Positions 1 through 7,615 of a DNA stretch of 32,025 nt are shown here, one piece after another (the stretch's first letter is position 1; each line of letters begins with the position of its first letter). Made by a program: the position numbers and the translations under genes. The notes beneath the pieces were generated by a model. The model made no database searches, was not told the DNA's origin, and saw only the letters and a list, made by a program, of their open reading frames with translations. The stretch comes from Candidatus Aenigmatarchaeota archaeon. GTDB lineage: Archaea > Aenigmatarchaeota > Aenigmatarchaeia > CG10238-14. The stretch spans positions 1-32,025 of the forward strand of contig WJKS01000007.1 in assembly GCA_014728985.1 (NCBI GenBank), read 5' to 3'.

Positions 1-2
1 AA

Positions 3-185
3 TATACACACTGTCCTGATGGACAAGAACATAATTGGACTAGAACTGGAGCGTATAAACCAGTTTCTGGGGCCCAAAGACTCATTAAACCCGAGATACG
101 TTGTATTCACTGTAGTAGAACTTTTTACGGGGAACCAGAGGAACGTAGGTATGGTCTTGGGTTAGATAGGAGAGTTGGTGATTAG
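3..185 (+). CDS. C-terminal end of a zinc-ribbon-like protein (5' truncated)
   Basis: The frame beginning at base 3 is open from the window edge to a TAG at 183-185 and gives about 60 residues. It contains HCPDG near the visible N-terminus and RCIHCSRTF about 30 residues later, a pattern of Cys/His pairs typical of a small zinc ribbon. The tail is rich in Arg, Gly and Glu and ends GLDRRVGD. The N-terminus lies outside the window, so the full length and function cannot be judged. The other two forward frames give less protein-like translations. The family is not recognised beyond the metal-binding pattern. Confidence 0.55.
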   Translation, partial: YTHCPDGQEHNWTRTGAYKPVSGAQRLIKPEIRCIHCSRTFYGEPEERRYGLGLDRRVGD

Positions 186-234
186 AACTAAAAGAAGAAC
201 TTAAATTTCTTAGATTCAAAACAAAATTAATTAT

Positions 235-510
235 ATGCCAATTTACAGGGTCAGATGGTCCGAATTCCTAAACGAAAGTAATGTAGAAGCAAATACACCA
301 TACTTTCCATCCGAAAGAGGAAAAGAATATCCAAACCCAGAAGAGACAAGAAGATGCCTTAATTATTGGAGAAGGAGACATTATGCTGGACATCCCATAA
401 TACCACACTTAAGACTCCCAATGGAAAATCTAGTCCCTTTCATAGAGGTACAAAAAGATGATGAATGGGTTAAAGCACCAGTCACTTATCAGCCTAAACT
501 TTTCCCTTAA
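235..510 (+). CDS. Hypothetical protein, 91 aa
   Basis: A 91-residue protein rich in Arg, Pro and aromatic residues, with no membrane segment or signal peptide. It has an RRCLNYWRRRHYAGHP segment in the middle and ends in a Pro-rich stretch. A TATA-like TTAAATTT lies near 201-208, about 30 bases before the ATG, with no ribosome binding site, which fits leaderless transcription. The aminotransferase gene follows 32 bases downstream with its own A/T-rich promoter. I do not recognise the family. The composition suggests a soluble protein that may bind nucleic acid, but this is a guess. Confidence 0.6.
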   Translation: MPIYRVRWSEFLNESNVEANTPYFPSERGKEYPNPEETRRCLNYWRRRHYAGHPIIPHLRLPMENLVPFIEVQKDDEWVKAPVTYQPKLFP

Positions 511-542
511 CTTTTATTTTCTCCTAATCCCAAGATTAAACC

Positions 543-1706
543 ATGACAATAGAACATGAAATCTCCGAAAGGTATTCCCGCTTACCCTCATCAAATTTCG
601 CAAAAATCCTAAAAATAGCAGTTGAGGATAAAGATGTCATCTCACTCGGGCCTGGAGAACCTGATTTCACAACCCCAGAACATATCCGAGACGCTGCAAT
701 AATGGCTATTGACAAAGGATTTACACATTATTCCCCACCAGGTGGAAGGACAGAAACTAAGGAGACAATAGCTAAAAAACTAAAGAAAGACAATAGAATT
801 AACGTCTCACCAGAGGAAATCATAGTCACATGTGGTTCTCAGGAGGCCTTATTCCTTGCCACACAAAGTTTAATCGACCCGGGAGAGAAGATGATAGTCC
901 CAAACCCTGGTTTTCTAGCTTTTATACCTATGGTTGAGACACTCACAGGAATCCCAGAACCAATTCCTCTAAGAGAAAAGAATGGGTTTGAATTTGACCC
1001 TGATGAACTTGAAAAACTAATCGACAGGAGGACAAGAGTAATACTGATCAATTCACCAAGTAACCCCACAGGAAGAATGTTAAAGAGAAAAACACTCGAA
1101 AAACTTGCAGATATAGCTATACAACATGACCTAGTCATATTCTCAGATGAAGCTTACGAAAAATTAACCTATGATAACCGAAAACATATCAGTATAGGTA
1201 GTCTAAACGGAATGAAAGATAGGGTTATAACATTCCAAAGTTTCTCCAAAAGCTATGCTATGCCAGGATTCAGGATAGGATATGCGGCAGGACCAAAAGA
1301 TATTATCCAGGCAATGACACGACTTCATATCTACACAACAGTCTGTGCACCAACACTGTCTCAATTAACAGCAATTGAAGCATTAACTGGAAATCAGTCC
1401 TGCGTGAAAGAAATGAGAACACAGTATAACAGGAGAAGAAAACTAATAATAAAACGACTTAAAGAAATACCAGATATTAACTGTCTTCAACCGGAAGGTG
1501 CTTTCTATGCCTTTCCAAATATTTCCAAATTAGGGTCATCTGTTGAAGTTGCCAACCTTTTCCTCAAAAAAGCCAAAGTTCTTGTTGTGCCCGGGACTGA
1601 GTTTGGCAAGTATGGTGAAGGTTATGTCAGAATGAGTTATGCAACCAGTTATGAAAAGATTGAGGAAGCTATGGATAGGATTGAAAAGGTTGTTAAAAAC
1701 AGATAG
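543..1706 (+). CDS. PLP-dependent class I/II aminotransferase (AspC-like)
   Basis: At 387 residues this is full length for a fold-type I aminotransferase of the aspartate/aromatic group. These enzymes move an amino group between an amino acid and a 2-oxoacid in the cytoplasm. Visible family motifs are the N-terminal LGPGEPDFTTP, SPSNPTG around Asn174, SDEAY with the cofactor-contacting Asp near 202, SFSKSYAMPGFRIGY with the Schiff-base Lys near 236, and the substrate-carboxylate Arg in YVRMSYA near the C-terminus. An A/T-rich box at about 511-520 sits 25-30 bases before the ATG, so transcription is probably leaderless. Substrate choice (Asp, aromatic or Ala) cannot be read from sequence alone. 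Confidence 0.93.
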   Translation: MTIEHEISERYSRLPSSNFAKILKIAVEDKDVISLGPGEPDFTTPEHIRDAAIMAIDKGFTHYSPPGGRTETKETIAKKLKKDNRINVSPEEIIVTCGSQEALFLATQSLIDPGEKMIVPNPGFLAFIPMVETLTGIPEPIPLREKNGFEFDPDELEKLIDRRTRVILINSPSNPTGRMLKRKTLEKLADIAIQHDLVIFSDEAYEKLTYDNRKHISIGSLNGMKDRVITFQSFSKSYAMPGFRIGYAAGPKDIIQAMTRLHIYTTVCAPTLSQLTAIEALTGNQSCVKEMRTQYNRRRKLIIKRLKEIPDINCLQPEGAFYAFPNISKLGSSVEVANLFLKKAKVLVVPGTEFGKYGEGYVRMSYATSYEKIEEAMDRIEKVVKNR

Positions 1707-1707
1707 A

Positions 1708-1718
1708 TTTAAATATTT
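1708..1718 (+). promoter_or_regulatory. TATA-like box of the patatin-like gene
   Basis: TTTAAATATTT lies just after the aminotransferase stop and is centred about 26 bases before the ATG at 1739. This is the expected archaeal spacing for a transcript that starts at or next to the start codon. Confidence 0.5.
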
Positions 1719-1738
1719 AACCCCTTCTTAGTAGTTAT

Positions 1739-2569
1739 ATGAGAATAGGTTTATCATTAAGTGGAGGGGCTTCTCCTGGTTATTTACAACACCTAGCATT
1801 ATATTGTGCTCTTGAGAATTTAGGTATAGAAGTGGAAGAAATCGCAGGTACAAGTGCAGGATCTATAGTAGCAGCACTTATCGCAGGAGGTGTCCCAGTC
1901 GAAGAAATATTGGAAAAAGTACCAGTAACAAAAGAAATTTATGCTCCATGAGTAGAATCTTCAAAGGGACCTTATCTGAGGGAGAACGGTCTTAGAAGAG
2001 CATTATCAGATCTAAATGGAATTACTTTTGGAAATACTAGAATACCTTTACAAATAACTGTAGTAGATGTTGGTGAAAGGGAACCAAACATGGGGACCTT
2101 AGCTAGAACACTTTACTCTATCGCAAGTGGTAGAAATGGTGTATATAAACCACATGTTTTGAACAGTGAAAATGCGAGTGATGTAGGTTTGATAGAAGCT
2201 GTGTTAGCATCAACCGCAATACCAGGAGTGTTCCCACCTGTGGAAATTGGTGGAAGATGGTATTATGATGGTGGGGTCCACGGACCGAATTCATCCCCGG
2301 TTGACTTATTAAAGGGGGAAAACAGAGTCGTTGAATCAGTATATACCTCTTCTGGAGGTCTTATGAGAGTTCTTGGAGGACGTAAAAATAGAGATTATGG
2401 GTACCATGAACCAGATGATCGTCTTGTTGAAAAGAATAATCATGTAGTTGTAAGAACTCATCCATCCCTCAGAAACAGACCTCCTCTTTTACTTAGAGGA
2501 AAAGGTGATGTAGATCTCGTTCGTTCAATGGCAGAAGATTATACTGAAGTACTTCAGGATGTATTTTGA
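1739..2569 (+). pseudogene. Patatin-like phospholipase interrupted by one in-frame TGA
   Basis: Reading through a single TGA at 1949-1951 gives one continuous frame of about 276 codons, and both halves are clearly patatin. The first half has the oxyanion-type loop LSGGASPGYLQH and the nucleophile elbow GTSAG. The second has the catalytic-Asp motif YYDGGVHGPNSSP. These enzymes hydrolyse acyl esters of lipids with a Ser-Asp dyad. The bases after the TGA continue in the same frame (VESSKGPYLRENGLRRAL), so this is a nonsense change rather than a frameshift. TGA is a normal stop in this genome: this gene and several others end with it. The cause may be a recent inactivating mutation, an assembly error (for example TGG or CGA read as TGA), or rare readthrough. 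No sign of selenocysteine use was seen. Confidence 0.8.
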
Positions 2570-2634
2570 TTATCTTATTTGACTAAATTCTAATAAAACT
2601 CAGTAAAGACTTAACAAAAACTAAAAGGTTAATT

Positions 2635-2647
2635 AAAAAAAGAAAAA
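2635..2647 (-). terminator. Oligo-T terminator of the uL1-uL10-P1 operon
   Basis: The minus strand reads T-rich (TTTTTCTTTTTTT) a few bases after the P1 stop codon. Archaeal RNA polymerase commonly terminates at such U-tracts without a hairpin. Confidence 0.5.
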
Positions 2648-2651
2648 TCAA

Positions 2652-2966
2652 CTAACCAAATAGACTTGCTAATCCACCTGCGGCTTCTTCAGCCTTCTTT
2701 TCTTCATCTTCTTCGTCTTCTTCTTCCTTTTCTTCTTCTTTTGCTTCTGCTCCTCCACTTGCTGCTGGTGCTGCTGCTGTTGCGACTGGTACTGCTGCCT
2801 TGCTGACTACTTCTTCTATGTCAACTCCTTCCAGAGCAGCGATCATTGCTTTGATTTTTGCATCTTCCGCTTTTACTCCGGCCGCTTCTATTACTTTTTT
2901 AACGTTTTTTTCATCAATTTCCTTACCAGCTGAGTGTAGTAGCATTGCTGAATATATGTATTCCAT
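2652..2966 (-). CDS. rpl12: Ribosomal stalk protein P1 (archaeal L12)
   Basis: The 104-residue protein has the archaeal/eukaryotic P1 layout. A helical dimerisation domain ([17 protein letters not shown] to about residue 60) is followed by an Ala-rich hinge, an acidic Glu/Asp/Lys segment and the tail GGLASLFG, which recruits translation GTPases to the large subunit. A strong AAGGAGGTG overlaps the uL10 stop codon and sits about 8 bases before this ATG, so the two genes are translationally close. It is the last gene of the uL1-uL10-P1 operon and is followed directly by a T-rich terminator. Confidence 0.95.
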   Translation of the reverse strand: MEYIYSAMLLHSAGKEIDEKNVKKVIEAAGVKAEDAKIKAMIAALEGVDIEEVVSKAAVPVATAAAPAASGGAEAKEEEKEEEDEEDEEKKAEEAAGGLASLFG

Positions 2967-2979
2967 TAACTACACCTCC

Positions 2980-3834
2980 TTAATCATTAAAACCTGAAAC
3001 TTGTTTTAGGTTTTGAGCATGAACTTTAGCTTTTCTTAAGATATCTTCAATAACACCTTTATCCAGTATGTTACATTCTACACCAAGATTCTTAGCCTGA
3101 TTAAAGGCTTTGTGAATCATTATCTTAACAGAATCCTTGGTAATATACCCTGTGTTAACTGAAAGATTAATAGCATGATTGTAAGCGGTCTGTAATTTAT
3201 CAAGGTAGTCTTGTACATCAACTGCGAGAACATCTTCGCTAAACACAGTCCCATCTTCCCAAGCAGCCAAAAGATCAATACTTATCTCCATGGGCTGAAT
3301 GTCAACTTTCTTGAGTATACTGGAAACGTCTGGATTTATCTCTTCGCCCTTTTTGACTACTTTAGTGTCTTTTCTAACGTGAATTCTTCCTTCCTGTACC
3401 ATTGCCGGGATTTTAGCCTTTTGGAAACTAGCTATTGCCGGGCCTGCGGGAACCATAGTAGGGCCTTCAGGTACAATTATATCCTTCGGGGCTATATCAC
3501 CTGGTTTTGCGTATGTTGGTGACCTGTTCTCGTCAAGTATTTTGTACAATTTGAACGGGTTCATGTTTGTAAGTATTAGAGCAGGTTTTTTAGGGTCTAA
3601 TTCCAGAAGTTCTTTCAGATTTTTCTTATCTTTTACACCATCAATAGCCCTTTCGATTACACATTTTTTTCTCATAAGTATTTCTACTTCTCCTCTGAGG
3701 TCTTTCCTCATGGACTGTAATTGTCTGGACGGAAGCTTGTAGAAATCTAATAGACCTATCACTGAGTATTTCTTAACCTTCTCGGTTAGTACTTTGGTTT
3801 GGTCTATTTTTTCCTGTCTTACCATTTTCACCAT
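2980..3834 (-). CDS. rpl10: Ribosomal protein uL10 (P0), short C-terminus
   Basis: uL10 anchors P1 dimers to the large ribosomal subunit. The N-terminal rRNA-binding domain (KVKKYSVIGLLDFYKLPSRQLQ, MRKDLRGEVEILMRKKCVIERAI) and the archaeal-specific insertion domain (GPTMVPAGPAIASFQKAKIPAMV) are clear. The C-terminal spine has A-NLxV helix repeats (AYNHAINLSV, AFNQAKNLGV, AKVHAQNLKQV) that match P1-binding helices. The protein ends at SGFND after 284 residues, shorter than the roughly 330-340 usual in archaea, and lacks the acidic LFG tail. Its ATG overlaps the uL1 stop codon. A second ATG three codons later (base 3825) has GAGG and GGTG upstream and is a plausible alternative start. Confidence 0.93.
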   Translation of the reverse strand: MVKMVRQEKIDQTKVLTEKVKKYSVIGLLDFYKLPSRQLQSMRKDLRGEVEILMRKKCVIERAIDGVKDKKNLKELLELDPKKPALILTNMNPFKLYKILDENRSPTYAKPGDIAPKDIIVPEGPTMVPAGPAIASFQKAKIPAMVQEGRIHVRKDTKVVKKGEEINPDVSSILKKVDIQPMEISIDLLAAWEDGTVFSEDVLAVDVQDYLDKLQTAYNHAINLSVNTGYITKDSVKIMIHKAFNQAKNLGVECNILDKGVIEDILRKAKVHAQNLKQVSGFND

Positions 3835-4445
3835 GCCTCGAGTTTGAGTGGTTTACTCATAGTTAATTTAAGATAAACGTTGGATATGTTATTTCTTCCC
3901 CTGGGTAGTTTTTTCTGGAGGAAATCTACTGCTTTTTTGATGTTTTCTCCTACATCCTTATCGTCCATATCTTCAGATCCGACCGGTAATTGAATCATTG
4001 GGTGTTTTTTTATTGAGATTCTGATTGCTTTTTGATAATCACCAATATTTTCCTTAAGATCTCCGACAACCGGGGTAGGCATTCTGTTAATAGGAGCCAA
4101 GTACCTACCTAAGTGTTTACCTACTACAGGCATAAGTTTTGGTTCTGAGAGGAATAATGATGTGCTTTTGATTAGTTCTTTTCTTTGTTTCTTATTCTTT
4201 GCGATTTTTTCTATGTCATTTCCAGAGACTATTCTGGCTTTTTCCATTTTTTTAACAGAATCTGAGAAAATTGTGATAGAAGGTGGTTTTCCAGGTATCT
4301 TTGGAAGGAATAGTAATTCATCAATCTGGTTCTCTGGTTTCTTGATATCCATGTCTTTAAAAGTGACTACCAAATCAAATCTTTGAGTGAAATTTCTCTT
4401 TTTTGAGGATTCTCTTAGTTTTTTAATTTCTTCGACTATTGTCAT
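3828..4445 (-). CDS. rpl1: Ribosomal protein uL1
   Basis: A 205-residue uL1, which binds 23S rRNA at the mobile L1 stalk near the E site. The family start VEEIKKLRESSKKRNFTQRFDLVV is followed by the two-domain body with the insertion domain and the conserved closing segment around GRNNISNVYLKLTMSKP. The ATG at 4445 is chosen because a strong GGAGGG lies about 8 bases upstream and the product then begins MTIVEEI as in homologues; an in-frame TTG ten codons further out is unlikely. It is the first gene of the operon and overlaps uL10 by 7 bases. uL1 often represses its own operon by binding the mRNA; no such site was verified here. Confidence 0.95.
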   Translation of the reverse strand: MTIVEEIKKLRESSKKRNFTQRFDLVVTFKDMDIKKPENQIDELLFLPKIPGKPPSITIFSDSVKKMEKARIVSGNDIEKIAKNKKQRKELIKSTSLFLSEPKLMPVVGKHLGRYLAPINRMPTPVVGDLKENIGDYQKAIRISIKKHPMIQLPVGSEDMDDKDVGENIKKAVDFLQKKLPRGRNNISNVYLKLTMSKPLKLEAW

Positions 4446-4500
4446 ATTTCTCCCTCCTGCATTAAGCAGTACCAATGGGCTAGATTAGTTTAGTAGTTAA

Positions 4501-4510
4501 AATTTATAAA
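4501..4510 (-). promoter_or_regulatory. TATA box for the uL1 operon
   Basis: On the minus strand CCTTTATAAATTTT is a good archaeal TATA element. Initiation about 25 bases on would leave a leader of roughly 30-35 bases that contains the GGAGGG site of uL1. The divergent small gene at 4599 has its own TATA-like TTTATATA at 4555-4562. Confidence 0.55.
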
Positions 4511-4598
4511 GGTTGTTTTTCTCTAGAGAATGTTACTACTGTATAATAGAAATGTTTATATAGTAGAAAACCTTATAAGAGAATGTTAGGTGGAAAAT

Positions 4599-4886
4599 AT
4601 GACTGATTATGAACCAGGGCGTATAGATGTTGAAAAAACCATCAAGGATTCTGCTGATAGAAATAGGGGTAAATTTATACGAAGGAATAGGCCTGAATAT
4701 TCAGTTCAAAGAGATTTTATAGAATCCCCTGAGGAGGATTCCAATGGAACTAGAGGAGGAGGATGCTTAATAGGAATTGGAATTTCTTTATTAGGAGCTA
4801 GTGTTTTATACATCTTTGATCCAACTACCCAAAGAATGGTCGAGCAAGTCGTTGATCGATTGACCACTTACATCTCAAACTTCTAA
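4599..4886 (+). CDS. Hypothetical small membrane protein, 95 aa
   Basis: The ATG at 4599 is preferred to a GTG three codons upstream because GGTGG lies 6 bases before it. The product has a charged N-terminal half (DRNRGKFIRRNRPEYSVQRDF), then one hydrophobic segment at about residues 56-73 (CLIGIGISLLGASVLYIF), and a C-terminal amphipathic stretch. A TTTATATA box at 4555-4562 would give a short leader carrying the ribosome binding site. It stands alone, divergent from the uL1 operon and convergent with the next gene. I do not recognise the family. Confidence 0.55.
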   Translation: MTDYEPGRIDVEKTIKDSADRNRGKFIRRNRPEYSVQRDFIESPEEDSNGTRGGGCLIGIGISLLGASVLYIFDPTTQRMVEQVVDRLTTYISNF

Positions 4887-4945
4887 TAAGATCATTCTTA
4901 ACTAATAAAAGGGTTCCTAAAACTCAAAAAAAAGTCTTAGATTCA

Positions 4946-5368
4946 TTATTTTTTTTCATCTTTCAATTTCAAAAAAGCTTCTCCTAACATATTAAACTTA
5001 TCAGTAAACTTATTATCCATCTCCAGGATTTTTCTGACAACATCTCTGTAGGTTCTCTCATAATCCTTGGGTAGATTCTCCAGTCCATTGAACTTGGTTT
5101 CCAACTCATCGACCTTCTCACCTATTATCCATGTCGCTTTCCGGTAGTTTTCGAGGAGCATCTCCAACTCAAACATTTTCTTGAAGTATTTGTTTTCCTC
5201 TTCCACTAACTTACTGATCTTATTCTCGATCGGCTTAAAATTAACCTTTTCAAGATTCTCCATTATTTTTTGAGACCTTTTTCTCTCCAGAAAGTACAGA
5301 TAAGTAACTATTCCCAAGGCAACTAAAGGAATTGAAATCAGAATTACCAAAACTAAACCCTGAATCAT
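4946..5368 (-). CDS. Hypothetical membrane-anchored coiled-coil protein, 140 aa
   Basis: An N-terminal membrane segment at about residues 4-26 (GLVLVILISIPLVALGIVTYLYF) is followed by a basic stop-transfer ERKRSQK and then about 110 residues of charged, heptad-like helix (for example KISKLVEEENKYFKKMFELEMLLENY, given in part). This gives a bitopic protein with a long cytoplasmic coiled coil. A T-tract at about 4926-4933 on the minus strand lies downstream. It is on the same strand as the HD-domain gene upstream, about 35 bases away, and might be co-transcribed with it. No family was recognised. Confidence 0.6.
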   Translation of the reverse strand: MIQGLVLVILISIPLVALGIVTYLYFLERKRSQKIMENLEKVNFKPIENKISKLVEEENKYFKKMFELEMLLENYRKATWIIGEKVDELETKFNGLENLPKDYERTYRDVVRKILEMDNKFTDKFNMLGEAFLKLKDEKK

Positions 5369-5402
5369 ATTATCAACTTATTACTTAATAGTAAGTAAAA
5401 AC

Positions 5403-6137
5403 TTAAGAATCTAATATACACTTAACCTCTTTTTCCAAAAGACCAAAATGGTGGGCAATTTTATCTACACCCCAACCATAGGAATTGAGTTTAACGATCG
5501 CTTGCTGAAATTTAGGTCTCTGGGGAATCCAACTACCGGAAAGTTCTCTCTTAACCTTGAGAAGCTCTTTACTTGTTCTTAATTTTGGTATATTTTTGAC
5601 ATTTTTAACCAGATAATCATTTACTTGTTTTAAGCCAACCCACTCATACAGACATTCAGGGCAGGGAAATAATTCTACCGCATCAATAAGAAGACATAAA
5701 ATCTGTTCTGTTAGAAGGGAATGTTCCCGAAGACTGGTTCTAGTACTGTCTCTGACGTCGGAAGGAATTTCTTCCAATATCTGGTTCTTAGCGATGAAGT
5801 TCCTCATTTTATTTAAATCTGCCTTATTAGTCCAAAAATGACTCCTAAGTTCTCTATCGAACCTCCCCACCAGATACCGGTGGTACTTTCCCTGTGGGAT
5901 CACAAAATCCTCGGCATTCACTCTTTGAATCTCTGATGAGAACTGATCAGCATATTTTACCAGACAAAGATAGTCTTTGCCATTACCTCTTTTATGGAAT
6001 CTTTGCAAATAATCAATTATTACAGGATCAAAAATATTGCATTCTTTCAGGATTTTTACTATGATTTTCTGGTGATTCCTTCTATCAAAAACCTTTCCTA
6101 AGTCGTGCGTAAGGGCAACAAACCTGAGTTTCCTCAT
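5403..6137 (-). CDS. Stand-alone HD-domain protein with Cas10-like motifs and C-terminal HTH
   Basis: With the ATG at 6137 the product is 244 residues and begins MRKLRFVALTHDLGKVFDRR, placing the metal-binding His-Asp pair at 11-12. Downstream are FHKRG, LVKYADQFSSEIQRV and TSLREHSLLTEQIL. In order and wording these resemble the HD nuclease domain of Cas10/Csm1, where HDIGK, an AD-LSSGE segment and SLYDHS-TAA follow one another. No palm domain or GGDD is present. The C-terminus (GWGVDKIAHHFGLLEKEVKCIL) looks like a helix-turn-helix. The ATG is favoured because the TATA-like TTATAAA at 6168-6174 is about 30 bases upstream, so an in-frame TTG at 6161 would lie upstream of the transcript start. 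No CRISPR array or other cas gene is visible. A generic HD phosphohydrolase is the alternative. Confidence 0.6.
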   Translation of the reverse strand: MRKLRFVALTHDLGKVFDRRNHQKIIVKILKECNIFDPVIIDYLQRFHKRGNGKDYLCLVKYADQFSSEIQRVNAEDFVIPQGKYHRYLVGRFDRELRSHFWTNKADLNKMRNFIAKNQILEEIPSDVRDSTRTSLREHSLLTEQILCLLIDAVELFPCPECLYEWVGLKQVNDYLVKNVKNIPKLRTSKELLKVKRELSGSWIPQRPKFQQAIVKLNSYGWGVDKIAHHFGLLEKEVKCILDS

Positions 6138-6242
6138 TGTTATCAAATAATGTATATACAAAAGAGTTTATAAATAAAATTAGAGTAGGGTTGGAATGAA
6201 AAATAATGGAATTATAACAAGTAATTAACTATCAGAACGACT

Positions 6243-6896
6243 TTATTCCTCTTTTATCACAGAATCATACTTTCCTTCATCAATTTCCTTCAATACTTCC
6301 TTAGGATTTTTTCCCTCAACAGTAACTGGCATACTTACACAGGTAGCTACAACTTCTTTAACCGCACTTTTGAATGTTTTAGCAAGCAGAGATTCCCTTT
6401 TCATTTTCGCGACTCTCACACACTGTTCTAATTTCACATCAGCGACTATTTCCCTTTCTTTTTTCTTTTTCTTCTCTTTCTTTCCTTTACCCTTCTTTTT
6501 CTTCTTTTTACCTTCAGGTACCTCCTCCTCTTCAACTTCCTCTTCCCCTACTTTCTTTTTCTTCTTTTTCTTTCCTTCTTCAGGCTCCTCAGATTCCGCT
6601 AAAAAAGTATCCTCCTCTTCCTTCTTTTCGACTGCTATCTTCTTAACACCAAGTTCCTTCCTGAGCAACGAAGAAACAGGTGGAGTACCAATCTTGATTT
6701 TATAACTACGAGTTTTAGTATTAATTATCACTTTAACAGGAACTTCCATATTAGCATATTCTTTGGTCTTATCATTTATATCCTGAAAAAGTTGACCTAT
6801 GTTTACCTTCAAAGCGCCTAATCTTGGAGCAGTAGAAGGTCCAGGTTTGGCTTTTCCTCCTTCAACCAACAAATCCAATGTTTCCGTATTAGCCAT
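6243..6896 (-). CDS. rpl11: Ribosomal protein uL11 with a long Lys/Glu-rich insertion
   Basis: uL11 sits at the base of the ribosomal stalk and helps couple translation GTPases to 23S rRNA. The N-terminal domain (LLVEGGKAKPGP, VNIGQLFQDINDKTKEY, GTPPVSSLLRKELG) and the C-terminal rRNA-binding domain (LEQCVRVAKMKRESLLAKTF, then AVKEVVATCVSMPVTVEGK) are clear. Between them, where relatives have a hinge of about 10 residues, lies a roughly 55-residue low-complexity block of Lys, Glu and Gly, taking the protein to 217 residues instead of about 160. The usually near-invariant PPLGP motif reads PSTAP. The ATG at 6896 is used rather than the TTG three codons upstream. A TATA-like TTAAATA just after the spt5 stop suggests a separate promoter. 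Confidence 0.9.
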   Translation of the reverse strand: MANTETLDLLVEGGKAKPGPSTAPRLGALKVNIGQLFQDINDKTKEYANMEVPVKVIINTKTRSYKIKIGTPPVSSLLRKELGVKKIAVEKKEEEDTFLAESEEPEEGKKKKKKKVGEEEVEEEEVPEGKKKKKKGKGKKEKKKKKEREIVADVKLEQCVRVAKMKRESLLAKTFKSAVKEVVATCVSMPVTVEGKNPKEVLKEIDEGKYDSVIKEE

Positions 6897-6942
6897 GATC
6901 TTCAACTCATATAATTAGTAAGAGTAAAGCTATTTAAGTTAA

Positions 6943-7380
6943 TTATTCGTTCTTCTTGACTACCTTTACAAGTCCGGCGTCTACAGTAACAGGTATAGGA
7001 ACGGTTACTTCTATTAACTCAATTGTAACTTCTCTCTTGACTTCATCATACCTTTTAACCTTACCTCTTTCACCCTTGAAAGGACCGCCTATAACCTCGA
7101 CTATATCTCCCTCATTAATTTCTATCTCGACCTTCTTTGGTTCTAAGAATCTTTTAATATCTTCAACAGGAACAGGCTTCCTTATTATACCCCTGGCGTG
7201 AGGAATCTCTTTTATTGCTGTTTCTATATCCCTCATATCCCCTTCTACAAAAACATAACCCCTGATCTCCTCAGGATGTACTAGCACCTTAATATCTAAA
7301 TCATTAATCTGAGCCTTACTGGCGATATTATCAACCACCAAATTTTCTCTTCCTATTATTGTTTTAACTGTATATATCAT
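6943..7380 (-). CDS. spt5: Transcription elongation factor Spt5 (NusG-like)
   Basis: The 145-residue protein has an N-terminal NGN domain (MIYTVKTIIGRENLVVDNI, with VLVHPEEIRGYVFVEGD) and a C-terminal KOW domain from about residue 88 (INEGDIVEVIGGPFKGERGKV). This is the full archaeal Spt5 layout. It binds the RNA polymerase clamp with Spt4 and promotes processive elongation and coupling to translation. The ATG follows the secE stop codon with no gap, so the pair is translationally linked. The order secE-spt5-uL11 is the usual archaeal one. Confidence 0.95.
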   Translation of the reverse strand: MIYTVKTIIGRENLVVDNIASKAQINDLDIKVLVHPEEIRGYVFVEGDMRDIETAIKEIPHARGIIRKPVPVEDIKRFLEPKKVEIEINEGDIVEVIGGPFKGERGKVKRYDEVKREVTIELIEVTVPIPVTVDAGLVKVVKKNE

Positions 7381-7566
7381 CTAAGCACCAAAAATTGCCG
7401 AAACCATGTAAAATACAAAAGAAATAAATCCCATTACAAAAAAACCCATAAAACATATTCTGGATATCTTCTTTAGTTCATCCATAGTAGGTTTTCTTGC
7501 TAGAATAAGTACTCTCTTATATTTCTGTATTGTTTCTTTTAAATTGAATTTCAGGTTTATCTTCAC
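7381..7566 (-). CDS. secE: Preprotein translocase subunit SecE (Sec61 gamma)
   Basis: A 61-residue protein with the SecE pattern: an amphipathic N-terminal helix, the conserved ARKPTMDELKKISRI hinge and one C-terminal membrane helix (GFFVMGFISFVFYMVSAIF). SecE clamps SecY in the membrane channel for protein export. It starts with GTG, supported by an AGGTG about 6 bases upstream. Its stop touches the spt5 ATG, and the gene lies downstream of ftsZ on the same strand. Confidence 0.92.
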   Translation of the reverse strand: MKINLKFNLKETIQKYKRVLILARKPTMDELKKISRICFMGFFVMGFISFVFYMVSAIFGA

Positions 7567-7615
7567 GAATACACCTAACTTACACTAATTATTTTTCAAT
7601 ATTAATAAATTAATA

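Noticed and set aside
1-139. Frame 1 at the window start as the coding frame
   Set aside because: It is open for about 50 codons but lacks the Cys/His spacing seen in frame 3, which gives a coherent zinc-ribbon pattern up to base 185.
839-1138. Minus-strand frame inside the aminotransferase
   Set aside because: Antisense shadow of a well-supported gene with low-complexity Ser/Ile composition.
1949-1951. TGA as selenocysteine or a recoded sense codon in the patatin gene
   Set aside because: Other genes in the window end with TGA, patatins do not use selenocysteine, and no SECIS-like structure was seen.
5403-6137. CRISPR-Cas type III locus
   Set aside because: Only an HD-like domain is present; no palm/GGDD, no Csm/Cmr subunits and no repeat array occur in the window.
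6370-6705. Plus-strand Phe/Ser-rich frame opposite uL11
   Set aside because: It is the antisense image of the Lys/Glu insertion (long TTC/TTT runs) and has no promoter or homology.
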